In this document: one piece after another, positions 24,651 to 38,200 of the stretch
Numbering within the stretch: position 1 is the first letter of the stretch
How the letters are laid out: the number at the start of each line of letters is the position of its first letter
Origin: Micrasema longulum
Lineage: Eukaryota > Arthropoda > Insecta > Trichoptera > Brachycentridae
NCBI GenBank assembly: GCA_022494885.1
Contig: JAGVSM010000910.1
Location: 326,543-390,542, forward strand
DNA: 64,000 nt
Reading direction: 5' to 3'
Notes under the pieces: generated by a model
The model's database searches: none
What the model was told of the DNA's origin: nothing
What the model saw: only the letters and a program-made list of their open reading frames with translations
Made by a program: the position numbers and the translations under genes

Positions 24651-26160
24651 AAAATTAAAAATTAAAACAATTTTTTATCTGTTGATTTTACACGTCGAGC
24701 ATTATAGAGTACCTGACTCGTGTTTAACTATATACAGTGTTTCACTCAACATTTAAAGCATGGATTTTGAAACCATTTCCTATTTGAATAAACATTTTCC
24801 ACTATTTCCGGTCCGAGCGCGTACTTATAATCTGTGCATTAGCAAGCACCGAAGGAAAACTCTTGTGAAACTACCCAGCGGCAGCGGTAAAGGTACACTA
24901 TATTCGTAGGGGTAGCCTCGGGCACCTGTTGCAGGGCCGCGGTCGGTGTGCATTGTAAGTACGAATTGCATAAACATCAAAAGCTGTAGAATGTGCTTAG
25001 TGCTTACGTAGGTACCGACGAAACCCTCGAGTAATTAACTTAGCGTAAAGGAAAATGCTTTCTGTATGAGTGCCAAGAAAGTGGAATGCACTTTGCTTAT
25101 TCAATTAGTTAAGTAAATAAAATTAAAAATATCAAAAATATAAAGTTGAAAACGCTCGTTGGTCAATAAATAAAATAGTTAAACTAAACTAAAAAAAATC
25201 ACTCATATTTTACATCAAAATTACTAACAAAAAATGTTTGACAGAAACGACATTCATTGTGTTTCATTTTGAATGTTTTTCAAAAATTTTAAAGATATTT
25301 TTACAGTAAAACTCTTTTTATCCAAACTCTGGTCATTCGGATTGCCTAGCTTGTTATCAGGAGATAAAAGAATAAAGGAGAAATTTTTAATTTCAATTTA
25401 ATTTTGTAATTTACTTTGCTGGACATGTACAAGTAAGTTTTTAATGTATTATTTTAAAAGCGTTGAAATCTGGTATTTATTTTTCCGGATAGCTGGAGTT
25501 TTATAGTATTATTATGTTACCATCAGGAATTAAATGTGAAAATCATATCGATTACCCGTAAACTAGATAAATTTACGCCTTAGCAATTTATATTAATTTA
25601 CAAAAAATATAATAATTTAATTATAATCATGGACACGAAACTGAAAACGGACATTCAAATTATCTGAGCGGTGTCTATTTAACAGAATTTCAAATGGTCT
25701 TTGGCAATTGTAAACATTTGTTCCTCTAAAAATTATTATCATCATATTTTTAAGAAAAATTTTAATCAGCGACTGTTTTGTCATAATAGTTCGAAATTAA
25801 AATATTTATAATACTTTGAGACAGTTGCATCAAAAAAATAAGTTGAAAAAGTTAAATGTTAAAGAATTATTACGTTTTTGTCAAAATCGAGGAAAATGAT
25901 TGCCAGAACAAAGAAAGCCAAAACAACTTATTTTATCCATTTTTACGAAAACGCAAATTAATTAATTAAAAAAATTTTTAGAGCAACTGCTCCTTAATTA
26001 TTTCATACATTGTACTAGTTGTACAACCATCTGGTACATATGATCGAAGCATCGAAAATGTAAAAAAATATTTTAATTTTAAACGCACAAAAACGAACTT
26101 TTTTCCGTTTTAAAGCTGGTACAGGTGTATTAGTTATAACTCTATGATCTTAAATGAGAT
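24651..26160. other. No gene recognised
   Basis: This is mostly AT-rich sequence. A GC-richer patch at 24875-24960 (AGCGGCAGCGGTAAAG, GCAGGGCCGCGGTCGG) might be an exon or promoter but has no supported frame. The expected PDZ3 exon of dysc was sought here and not seen. Confidence 0.35.
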
Positions 26161-26166
26161 ACTCAC

Positions 26167-26280
26167 CGAGTCGTCGTAGTTGGAGGGGTGTAGGGCTGCT
26201 GTGCTCCCCTCTCGGGAGCCCCCCGGGGAGGAGTGGCGGCGAGAGCGGGACCCGCCCTCTCCGTCCTCACTGCAGTAGTC
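26167..26280 (-). CDS. dysc: dysc exon: Ser/Arg-rich linker, most downstream exon found
   Basis: This exon is 114 bp (38 codons), phase 0 to phase 0, with acceptor CTTCCACCAG|GACTAC and donor GACTCG|GTGAGT. It encodes DYCSEDGEGGSRSRRHSSPG followed by a Ser/Gly/Asn-rich end (SNYDDS). Because it closes with a good donor, the gene continues toward lower coordinates. The expected PDZ3 was not found between here and position 1. Confidence 0.66.
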
Positions 26281-29200
26281 CTGGTGGAAGGGAGCCAGAC
26301 ACGACAGGTGGGGAAGTTGGAACAAGGGATCAGGAACCGTGGACAGATAGATATCATTCACCGAACATACAAAATACACGCATTCATTATCAATTCGCAC
26401 AAAAAACCGATATCAAATGAAATGTCGTAGTTTCGACGTCATTTGTGACGCGCAAAATAATTCACCCATTAAATGTGTCACCAAAAACATATAAATAGCC
26501 CCATTTTTAATAATGCGAATTAATGATTATCATTAATACACATTTTAATATAATAAAGAGCAAAATGTTGAAATTAAGTCATTGCGGTAGGTTTGATTGA
26601 CATAAATGACGAAACGTGGTTTTTTAGTAATAAGTTTAGATGTATTTATTTCATTCACACATGGGAAGGGAAGAAAAGGGTAAATAAATCCATTATTAGT
26701 AATTGAAATATTGAAAATAAATACAGTTATTAAATAATTCAATTATTTTCTTATATTTCTCTAATATTGATGAGTAAGTCGATGCAATTGACTGATTGCA
26801 GAGCTATATTTTTTATCTATTCTATAATCTAATGGATTGCAGCTACATATTAACTATTTTCCACATACGAGTTAAAAAAATATTGTGCAAAACATTGTGA
26901 TTTGTACTAGTTGATAAAATAATATACTTGTTCGACCTAATTTACACAATTCGAATTGCTTAATTCAGTACAAACAGAAGTAAGACTAAATGAAGTTTTT
27001 TGCCCTGAAAATATGCCGGAAATAATTATACTCCTTGTTTTATAGGATAAGAAAACCCCTTTAAATTAAAGGAATTTGTATAAACAAATCGGAATCTGAA
27101 AATCACAATAAAATGAGGAAAAATAAAGAATTGTGTTTTTTTATAAATGCTAGAAATACGTTCTTTATAATGACTACATTATATTACAACATTTGAGTTT
27201 GTCCAAATGTTTGTAGATAAAAGACTGGAGTCATTAAGATTAACAAATTACAACAGGGATGGAGAATACCTTAAATAAGGGAATATGGAAGTAAAGGCAT
27301 TTACAGGGCTTGTGACCTGTCATTGGCTGGTTTAAGTGGCCACTTTACACCTGTGTACCAGCCAATGACAGGTCACAAGCTCTGTAAATGCCTAGACTTT
27401 TATATTCCTTAATTTAAGGTATTCTCCATCCCTGCTGTAATTTTTAACTACATTTTATCTTGTTTATCGTAAATATGTTGTTCGTATACGAAAATTTCAA
27501 CATAAAACACAAAGCATTATTACCAATATGACCAGAGACTGAATTTTTTAAACATCATTCTAAATCATTCTATACACATTTTTGATTAAGAAGTTTTTTT
27601 TTAAACACTGACAATATCATTTCTACTGATTTTTAATTACAATCTGACAATTAAGTCTGTGAGACAAGGTTGATCTGTATAAAATACAGTGTACGTATTA
27701 CTTATAACTTTCATCATTTTTAAAAATAAATTAATGTGACGTCACTGTAAATAAATAAAAACATTAATGATTTTCTCGATCAATATCAAAATATAAAAAA
27801 ATATACATCAATTATTAAATACACCTAACAAAAACATTTGAAAGTAATAAATACAATAAAAATAAACGAGTTAGTATAACCAAATTGAAAATAAAATCAA
27901 TAGCACTGCATTTCGACGTGTATTTTAATATGTTTTTATTCTTTTATTAGAAACGTTATTTTCCAGAACTATCAACAGTGAAAAGTCCATTGCGAATAGA
28001 CAAAAGTGCATATATACTTTTCGCCTTCAATATAAAGGTATTTTTTACGTAGTGAAAAATAAAATGTGCCGTGAGTGTCGTAAATATGTCCAATTAAAAA
28101 CGATCCTTCCGAGTAAAATTTCTACATTCTGAACACTTACTAGGCGTACTTACACGTAGGAGCACGAGAAGTAATAAGTGTTTGTCTCTCTAGAATACTT
28201 CTCACGCCATCTTGTGTCGCTTTTCCGAGCTAGTCGTGTCTTGGAAGTATCGTTTCAAAACTTTGGAAGAAAAGGTGCAGGGAAATGTGATAAAGCGGTA
28301 CCGTGGAAATATTTAAGAAATAACCAACACGTATTTCGCAAATGTCAAAATAATTTAATGTACAACCGTTTCATTATAATATTATAATTAAAGTACTATT
28401 AGATACACGCATGCGCTTCTCAAGAAGCAATTGTTTTTCTCTTCTCTCCTTTTTTAAATTGATTTATTTCCCATAAAACTTTTAATTTTTTCTTTTCTAA
28501 ATGAACAATTTTATTCCATAAGTTTGCATATCAGATAAATTAAGTTTTAGAAAAAATAAATAAAGTATTAGAATTAATAAATAAAATATTGTTTTTTTTT
28601 CTCGGGTGCATACGTTTAAATTTCCAAACGAGCTGTTATCGATTTTGTTTTTTAAAAAAAAGTTTTTACAGCTGAATCTTTCTTACTGCATTGCAACTGA
28701 GGTATTAAAAAAATATAAAATATAAAGGTAAGGAAATCAGTTATATGCTTCAGATTACACGGATTAAAAGAGCGTAGTAAAGAACGTTGTTTTATCCATT
28801 TCTGTATTTTTCTAAACCAATAAATAAACATAAAATATTTTTAAACTATGTAATAATTTTCGTGAAAGTTAAGGCCCTTACAGAGTTCTGTACGTTAAGA
28901 CCTAGCTAGAAAAAACCTTTCAGAAACTTCTAGATGTAGGTTCTGCAGTGCAGATAAGAAAACAGCTGTATGATGATACTTAGTATCACAAAAGAAGCTG
29001 CATCTTTTGAGGCCACTGGTTAAATTTGAGGATGTTAGAGCGCTCGTTTCCTACCCAATAGCCTGATACTTTAATGGTCTGGGTTCGGAGGGCGAGATTT
29101 AGCAAATGAGAATACTCGCTCTCCACTCAGAAGTCAGTAGCAGGGCTCTTTAAATAGCCCAATACTAAAACGGTATGGACTTGGAGGTTGGAAGGCGAGA

Positions 29201-32200
29201 TTAAGCAATATGAGAATATTCGCTCTCCACTCATTACACAGTAGAAAGGCTGGCTCTTTAAGAGGAAATGCGGTCTGACTTTTCTTCATACAAAAGTATT
29301 CCAGTATTTTCTTTTTAAATTATGGCACTAGTATTTTTTTACACAGTTTAGATATTTACCATAGGCATGGCATGTCTCTATTGTTTTTAATTTAAAAAAA
29401 AAGTTTCTTATGGGAGCTAGGACCATCCAAAACCTCATAAAAACGCCCAGTTTTATCTGCCATTTTCGGACGTACGGTATACAAAATGATAAATAATTTA
29501 AGAATTTTGAGAAACGAAAGTGGTACCGACAATTTTATTCCGAGAATTTTTCTAAAAAAAAACTATTAAAGACTTTTAATTTTGGAAACGTTGATTTTGT
29601 CGATATTAGAACCATAATCAGTCCGATGTGCAGTTGTCTTTTTTACACAGTATCAGGGAAGCAATTGCGAGAGAGTGACAGAAAAACAATGTTCAAATAC
29701 TTATTCGTCAAATTTGTTGGGCACCGCATACCCCCTTAAAAATCTGGGCTTGGGAAGGCGAGAACAAATTTACGGGGACCCATTACAATAGATTTACACA
29801 GACCGCAGGGATATCAGAATCTTGTCTGCAAAACCCACTATATACGTTCACCATAGTTGTTGCACAAAAATATAAAACCAACACGACATGCATTTTAATA
29901 ATCACATGCACTGATTAGGACAAACATGCACTGATCAAATTATTAAAATATTCTGTTGTTTGAGAATTAGTGAAAAAAGTAGAGGGGATAGAGGGAGGGA
30001 GTAAGCTTAATAGGGTGACCATTTATTTATTTATAAATGTATTTCACAGTTTAAAAATGTACAGAGTTTCTTTGTTTCAGATCCCGACTAGCTAGGAAAT
30101 TCTGGTGTTCAGGAAGGACTTTTTTTTAACATGTGTTTTTTTTATTTCATTAAATGATGCTTAATAAATTTAAAGAATAATAATAACATTTAAAAAAAAT
30201 CAATATAATTATAAATTAGAAAACATGCAGGTTAATATAATAAAAATTGAATCATAAATATAAATTAGAAAATATACCATTAATAGTTAAAAAATGAGAT
30301 ATAATTATTATAAATTAGAAAACATACCGATGAAAATAAAAATTGAAGCATAAATACAAATTGTAAAATACAGCATTAGTAATTAAAAAATTAAACATAA
30401 ATATAAATTGGAAAACATACCGATAATAATAAAAATTGAATAACAAATTACTACCTATTAAACCTATTAGGTTACTTCCTCCCTCCATCCCCTCTACTTT
30501 TTTCATTTATTCTCAAACAACAGAATATTTTCACAATTTGATCAGTGCATGTTTGTCCTAATCAGTGCATGTGCTTATTAAAATGCATGTCGTGTCGGTT
30601 TTATATTTTTGTGCAACAACTATGGTGAAGGTGTATAGTGGGTTTTGCATGTTGGTTTAATTGGTATCCCGACGAAGAGACGGGTACGTCTCGAAACCGG
30701 TAGACATAGAAAAGTTGGTAAGTGGTTATGTACAGATATTTGATATCATTTAGTAATTATATTAATACTCGTAGTATGGCAATTTTCCACAGTCGTTTCC
30801 GGTACTTTTTACAAAGTTTTCTGAATTATTATTCACGTTTCGCTAGAAGAAGGCCGAAAGAGAGGTGAAGTTTAAAGTAGGGTGTTGCGGGGTGCATGAA
30901 GTGTAAGGTAAGTGTTAGGGTCACCTGTCCTGGTTGGTCCACGTCAGCGGGGGGCACGGGGGCGGGGGGCGGACACCCCCTCCCGAGCCCCGCCGCACCG
31001 CGCACGGCGCCGCCCCTGGGGCCCAACATGGATTATTTATTTATATTTAAAAAAACACACAAAATAACTCAACTAATGGTTTGAAAAAAGTCAAGTGTAT
31101 TTACAAGCTTAAAACTGTTTTATTTTATGTGCGACTTTCGCCGCATTCTAGAATATTTTTTGTTACAGATAATGAAGAAGGATTTTCATTTACTATTTGG
31201 ATACTAAAAAATGCGTCTTTATGATTACTGTACTTTTTTTTAATGGTTAGAATAAATATTGTACCAAAAGTTAAATAAATAAACAATGAATACTTACGTT
31301 TTTACATGTTTTAAACACAGTCACGTTAGCATCAGAATTTATTTTTAAACTTTTGCGTTTCATAAAGTAGGTATACAAATTTCGCCTTGTAATTAATTAA
31401 TAAACTACGTGTTAGTTTTCAAATTAAGTTGCATTTTTTAAATTTGGAGAACAAAACGAGTTCATTGAAATTGAAAGAATAAAGTTTACATCCGTGGAAA
31501 AAATACTGAATATTTTTTGTTTTCACGTTTAATCAAGTTTTTTGTCAGGAATTCCTAGAAAATGTGTTTTTATTTTTAACTATGATCAAAGTATTTAGAA
31601 AATAAAATAATATTTAAAATACTTGTCAAGTGATTTACCCAAATATTTATCTTCGGTCGTTTATTTCACAACAGTAAAATTAATTTCACCCTATTAAAAA
31701 TTAATCGATGAATTGAGTCATCGATGAATTGAGCCAGCCTGTGAAAATTCTCTTCCCTCTTTTCCTCAATCCAATGAAGTAGATACAATGGATAACTTTC
31801 TTTAAGCACAAACATGCCAAGACTACTAGATTACTGAGAGCTTCTTCGGGCAGCTTTTCTCGCTCAGTAACGAGAAATTTTTCGCGCGGTATGTGGTGGC
31901 AATCTGTTATTAGAAACTGGATACCAAGTTGTGGAAGATCGGGGTTCGAACTCCGGACCTCTGATCCGCGAGTCCATGATACTACCATAGATCCACAAAG
32001 TCTAAGCACAACTAAACGAAATTCTCTGGAAAATTCATGTTTTGTTTATTTGGAGTTATTCATACTGATATACCACGATTATGAATCATGATTCAAAATT
32101 ATACGGGAAAAGCTTTCTGGGTTTTCCATAATACTCGTATTCTACAGTTTCAAGCTACCTTTGGTTTTTATTCGTAAAGTATTTTAAACTTGTATTTGAG

Positions 32201-35200
32201 TTTGTAAACATAATTTTATGTATTTAAATAGGCAATTTATACATTTGAAGTATTTTCTCCCTCTAATTAAAACCACGCGACGGACGGGAAGTATTTAGCA
32301 CTCCGAAGAACTAGAAGTTTGATCACTTGCCAAGAGACTGAGTGCACTTCTCTGAATTTTGATTTATTCTGCTGCATATTATTTTGAAGCATATTAAACA
32401 CTTAAACGTTTATTTAATTAGACGAAATTTGCATTGAGTGCATTTTGCACTCTTTCATAGTTCCGTTTTTTTAAATTATTTTACTATTTTAAATAACAGA
32501 TTTTAAGCAAGTAAATATACGTTTTGACCCAGAATTTATTAAAATATTGCGTTCAGCTTATAGAAAGATCTTTTTATGTTGAATGAGATTAGAATGGTAT
32601 GAAATATTTTCCGAAAAAAATGTTTTAATCCAATAAATCCGCCAAAAGAAATGTTTGCTGTGCAAAAGGCATATAGTTTTATTTTTAATTTTTTTTTCCT
32701 AATGCCTTAATTTCAAATTTTGGACCCTGAGTTGGAATTTATTTTTAGGAAACAACACGATTCGCGTATGAAAAAACAAAACTATACAACTCTTGCATGC
32801 CAACATTTTGCAGAACTGTTTCTATCGATTTAGTTTAGATATTTTCATATGAACGGGCTCAGCAGATCTTACTGACTTCAGCATTATCACTTGGTGCATT
32901 AAGTTGTATGTAAGGTGCGCTCCGGTAGCGGACATGACCTCACCTGGTGGCGTGGTCGTGTGGGGGAAGCCCCAGGCCCGAGTCCTCACTGGGGGACCTG
33001 CCGTCCACGGGCCCCCCGGCGGCTGCGCCCTCCATGTCGCTACCCTCCTGAGGTCGCCAAAACATTTTTTTCAACATCATTCCACCCCCAAAATGTCCAC
33101 GTTGCAACGAGCACAAAAAGCGCAAGATGGCGGAATTACGCAGTTAACTAGGGTAGATTTATATTGGAATAAAAGCTTCTCTATATAATTGTGTTTATAT
33201 AGGAAATCGATTTACGCTCTTATAATACAATATTAACAACTTCAAAATGGTTTACTTAATGCGAAACTACACGCTTGTCTATAAAAATAAATTAATATAA
33301 ATATTTTTCGTAGCAAACGTAATTCACAACTAATATTTTTTCTTTAGCGAATTAAACAATTTTTTCTACAATAAAATAATAATTTTCTCTGACAGCTAAG
33401 GAATTAATAATTTTAAACTCTGCAAAGTTCAAACTTAATCTTTAATCTCCATTCCTTATCCATACCTAATTATGCATAGGGCACTGCATTGGTACACCAC
33501 TCGCAGCCTATCTTGATCATTTTTGTTATATGAAGGAAATATGATCAGTCGTACGCTTCAGGTGCCGTCCAGGGACAATGAAATATTCTTGAAACACCGT
33601 TTTTAGTCAATATTTCACATCAACCAAGTCGGGAATCGAACCTGAGACCTCTTGCATAGCAGGCAAACGGCCAAGCCATTACACCACGAAGCCGGTAAAA
33701 CTTGAACTTTAGTTTTTTTTTTTGAAATCAAACGTTTGCCAATTTTTTGAAGAAAACAGACCATCTGATCACTAAAAAATGAACAATTTAAGCACAAAAA
33801 TAACTCTTTATTAAAAAATCTTCAAGGGTTTTACTATCAGATGATGATGATATTTACTTTAAACTTTTTGTATCAAATTTAAAAGTCGTTATTGCGACAT
33901 ATTCTTAGTTGGTAAATAATAAATTATAGATGGTAGGAAATATAATGCTTAGATATATGACATGGACGAGAATATGGTTATACATCTATTTTAAGGTTTG
34001 TTTAACAAAGTTAAAATCTAAGAGGAAAGTATATCGTAGATAATTTTTTTACAATATATAGAAATAATATATTTACGGGAATTCGCAAAATGTCGTTCAT
34101 TACAATTTTCGTAAAACATTTATTTCCATATATTTTTAAAAGTAAATAAGCTCTAAGTATAAAAATGTCCAGCTTATGAAATTTTCTATATGGAAATATG
34201 TAAAATATAAATGTCTTACTTAAATTTCTACTAGTTCTACAAATACAAGAGAAACCAATATTTCCTAATAAATTGCGAAAATTCTACAGAGGGTTGGTAA
34301 AGAGTTATAAATATTGGGAAACAATGGATCAAATTACTTCTGAAATAGAAAGAACATGCTTAGAGTGATCGATGGCCAAAACTGTAAGTCAAGCAATATG
34401 AGTTTCAAAGAAAATTAAATATTTACGACGAACATTTTTATACGTTATTGTCTTCCAGTAAAAAAATATTTTTTTAAATGGGATAAAGTATATAATTCAC
34501 CGGCACTCCCAGCTTTTTGACCTCTTTAATTTGAACGTTAAAAAATCTAATTTCTTGACACCTGATAGTTTGTGGAGTCATTTAACTCATAGATCGACTT
34601 TATGTGATAAATATAATGCATGTAGTCTACCGCCAGAGTGCAGCATAATCCGTACTATGGAGAGTTTTATTGCCTACTGCAGTGTGCAGTGCCAATTTAG
34701 AATCCGATGGTGTTGGTTCTGTTTTTCGTAAGAAACGAAGCAAGGTTTTCTATCGTGATCTTCTAAATCACAATTTAAAATCTTGTTAGTGTTTATTTCA
34801 ATAAGTATTTAATTTAAATCGTAGAAAATCAAATTATTGAACCATTTTAGTTTAAATTTAGCATTTGGGCATAGTGCCAAATACATCACAAAAGAAGCCT
34901 CATCCTCCTAAAAAGCTTGCCCCCTACTTGATAGCCCGATACTTTACGGATCTGGGCATGGAGGGGGAAATTTAACAAAATGTAAACTCTCGCCTTCCAC
35001 ACAGCCAGGCTCTTTATAAACCTGGGCTTAGAGGGCGAGAACTATTCACCAGTCACCATAGATCTTCACAGATCGCAGTGACAAGAGGAGCTTGCATAGC
35101 ACTGACCCCCACCACTAAGAATAAGAATTAGAATGGTGCCAAATATCATTAAAAAAAGGAAATGAGTAAGTTTATCCGCATCGGCTGCAGATATTTTTTT

Positions 35201-38200
35201 AATAATTTTCCGTAGAAATTGTTATCCGAGAATTAAAAATATATTCATTCTTCTTGTTTGAACTTTTTTTTAATATAAAAACGTTATTTTTATTCAAATA
35301 TCATAAACGTAACTACTTTAGTACTTACCTAAACAATGTATCATCTCTAAGTGCCAACAACTGTATACTTTACCCTAATGCACATATTTATTTTCTCAAT
35401 TAAAGTGCTCCGATGAAGTCATTAAAAATATAGAATTGATTGCATAAATAGTAGCGTTTCCTTTGATTTCAAGATTTATATAATGTTGTTGACATAGACC
35501 GGTAAAAAAATGTTTTTTTTTTTTTCACTTTTTGTTACGCTTCTTAAACGTTCATTTAATTTTACAGTAGGTTATAAACAAATTTTTATGTAATTTTGAA
35601 AACGTTTAAGGAAAATATTGAAAATCTGGTCAACAAATTCATCATAATTTTATAAATATTTTTTAAAGTTCTTATAAAAAATGTTTCTACATCCATCGTT
35701 TTAAATTCAGTATTCAGATAAGTAAATAAAATATAATATTGGATTTACATGATGTTATGTTAGAATGTCAAAAAGGCTCGTATAATATTGATAATAACCA
35801 TTACCTGTTTTTACCAATTTTTATAAATCTATTTTTTTTAATAATGTATTTCGCAAAGCCTTTATGTAAAAGTATGACCGACATAAAACAAAGAAAACAC
35901 TTCAATCAAACAATAATAATTTTATGTTACATTATAGGTTTGCGAAGATTGGTATTTTTTTGTAAATATTTTATATAGTTCGTTTAGACACAATAATATT
36001 GGATAGTGCCATGGATCGCATATTTGTTCTCAAATTGATGGTTTATTAGATATATACTGCATCGATATGATACTACATCGAGTATATTGATAAAGTAAAG
36101 TTTTTGTGATGGAAGTTTCATCCCAGTATGTTAACACGACGCGACGTATTTACTAAACGTAGATAATTGTAACTAAACTTGAAGAAAGATAATGTTGTGT
36201 AGCGGAGAAAGCGGTGAACATTTCTGTAAGTGCTGTTGTTTAATAATGTTGTGAGTTAAAATCGAAATGCAGTACAAAATCGTGATAAATAAAACATACA
36301 AATAATAAAGACTGTAAATAACCCAAGTATAGTAGGAAGGAATTAAATCGGAGTTAGCTTAAGTAAGAAATGCGTGTTTACAGTGACGCAACAAAATATT
36401 ATAGAAACACATGTTTTTATTTAATTTCGCCATTTTTTCTGTTACGCCACGGACATAGGAATTGGCAAATTGTGGAAGCGGAACTTACCGTCGCTTGGAG
36501 ATCATGCATTGTAGATGACATCATCATGTGGTGATGATGATGGTGATGGTGGTGATTGTTCTCCATGACTCCTTTTCTCTGTAGCCATAAAGGCGGTGAG
36601 GAATAAAAATCAAGCGCATTCAAATCAACTGGCTTATCTTCTCTACTGCATTTATAGTAAAATACAACCTCAACGTTATAGCGGTAAAAGCTTCTAGTAC
36701 TTCATATGACTAAAGCCTGGGTCCAACGAGACCAGAGTAATAAAGAAGCTTACTAAGGTGGAAAATTGAACTACAGATTTTCATAAACTAGATTTTCTTA
36801 TACTTAACTTTACGTTATTTTACAATATTTTGCTACAATGTCAAGAAAGACAAAGTAATTAATTTTACTGCATTATGAATTTTAAAAACTGCTATTGAAG
36901 ATTTTAAAAGTTGTTTTTATTTACTTAGCAATAAATAAATAAGTCATGTAAATTGTTGAAATATTACATTAATTTGTGTGAAATTCAAAGTTTCGGGAAA
37001 CGCTGATGGTGTTTCCTATATTTTAATAACATTTTACAAAAATAACGAAAGAAGGCTGGTAGTTTGAAAAACCCTTTTCTCTATACATACGTACTTTCCT
37101 TTTATCTCGGCACGCGCAGATACCAGGCTTTAGTAGATATATTATTTATAAAAATATCAATTAAGCAAAAAGATGGCATCGATGCCTTTCTGATAGTGTT
37201 TCAAGAAACATGTGCAATAAGAAATTCATTAGGACTACTAATTTACTCTAAAGTTGTAAAATCACTATCCGAGGTATTTTTTAACGTAAGAAGCATCAAG
37301 TTACGGCTAATTATTTAAATTTGAATAAGAAAGTTGAGTTATTTGCAAAACATGCGAAAAAGCTGATAGAATTGGAAAATATTTGTAATGAAGCAAAAGT
37401 TAGAAAAATATTTACATTTTCAAAACAACTGTTGAGTTTTTAAGAATAATTTATATTACTATTCAGAAACAAAACGTAATCTCATCAAGGAAAAATAAAC
37501 ACCTACATTAAAAATAGAATATCACAGTATATGGGTTTAAACCTTATTTTATAAAATTGATGAAAATATGTTTTACTAAATAAAAAGTTTTTTTTAAAAA
37601 ACATTTATAGGGTACATTAAAAGTTTAATAAAAATGTTATATCTGAGATGTAAATATAACGACAAACCGTCTAAAAAATTGTAATAATATAACAAATATG
37701 GACACATTTTAACTATTTTGTAAAATAATGCCGTTTCAGGTCTACACTATACGATTTATTATGACACAAGTCATAAGTAGGCGTATTAAAGCCATAATTC
37801 ACAAGTATATTTTTCTTCAAAATTTGCGTATATTTTAAACCAACCATTTTCGTGATTAGTACGTTAAATTTCATCAAAAAGGTAATAGTGGTAAATTATT
37901 TTCAGACACAATTTTCCTCGTAAATACGAGTTTAAGGTAAAGCAAACATAATGTTATAAAACTCACCCGAACATGATGATCCATTGAAAAATCTCTTCTA
38001 TAAACAAGTTCATCAAATCTGGATCTATCTTCAGGGGCAATTACTTCTCTCAACTCCGTCATCAAGGTGAACTAATTAAAAAAATAAAACAAACAACATT
38101 ATTTATTAATTTTTTAACTTTGTGGTTATTCATTATGATAAAATAAATAAAACAACTTTGGTTTTAACAACTAATTCTTTATTATTATTTTTTTCCGACC

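Noticed and set aside
26154..26430. Plus-strand frames over the 26.2-kb exon
   Set aside because: They are shadows of the minus-strand dysc exon, whose splice phases fit. The same applies to plus frames at 32904-33188, 30896-31084, 40797-40985 and 45923-46161.
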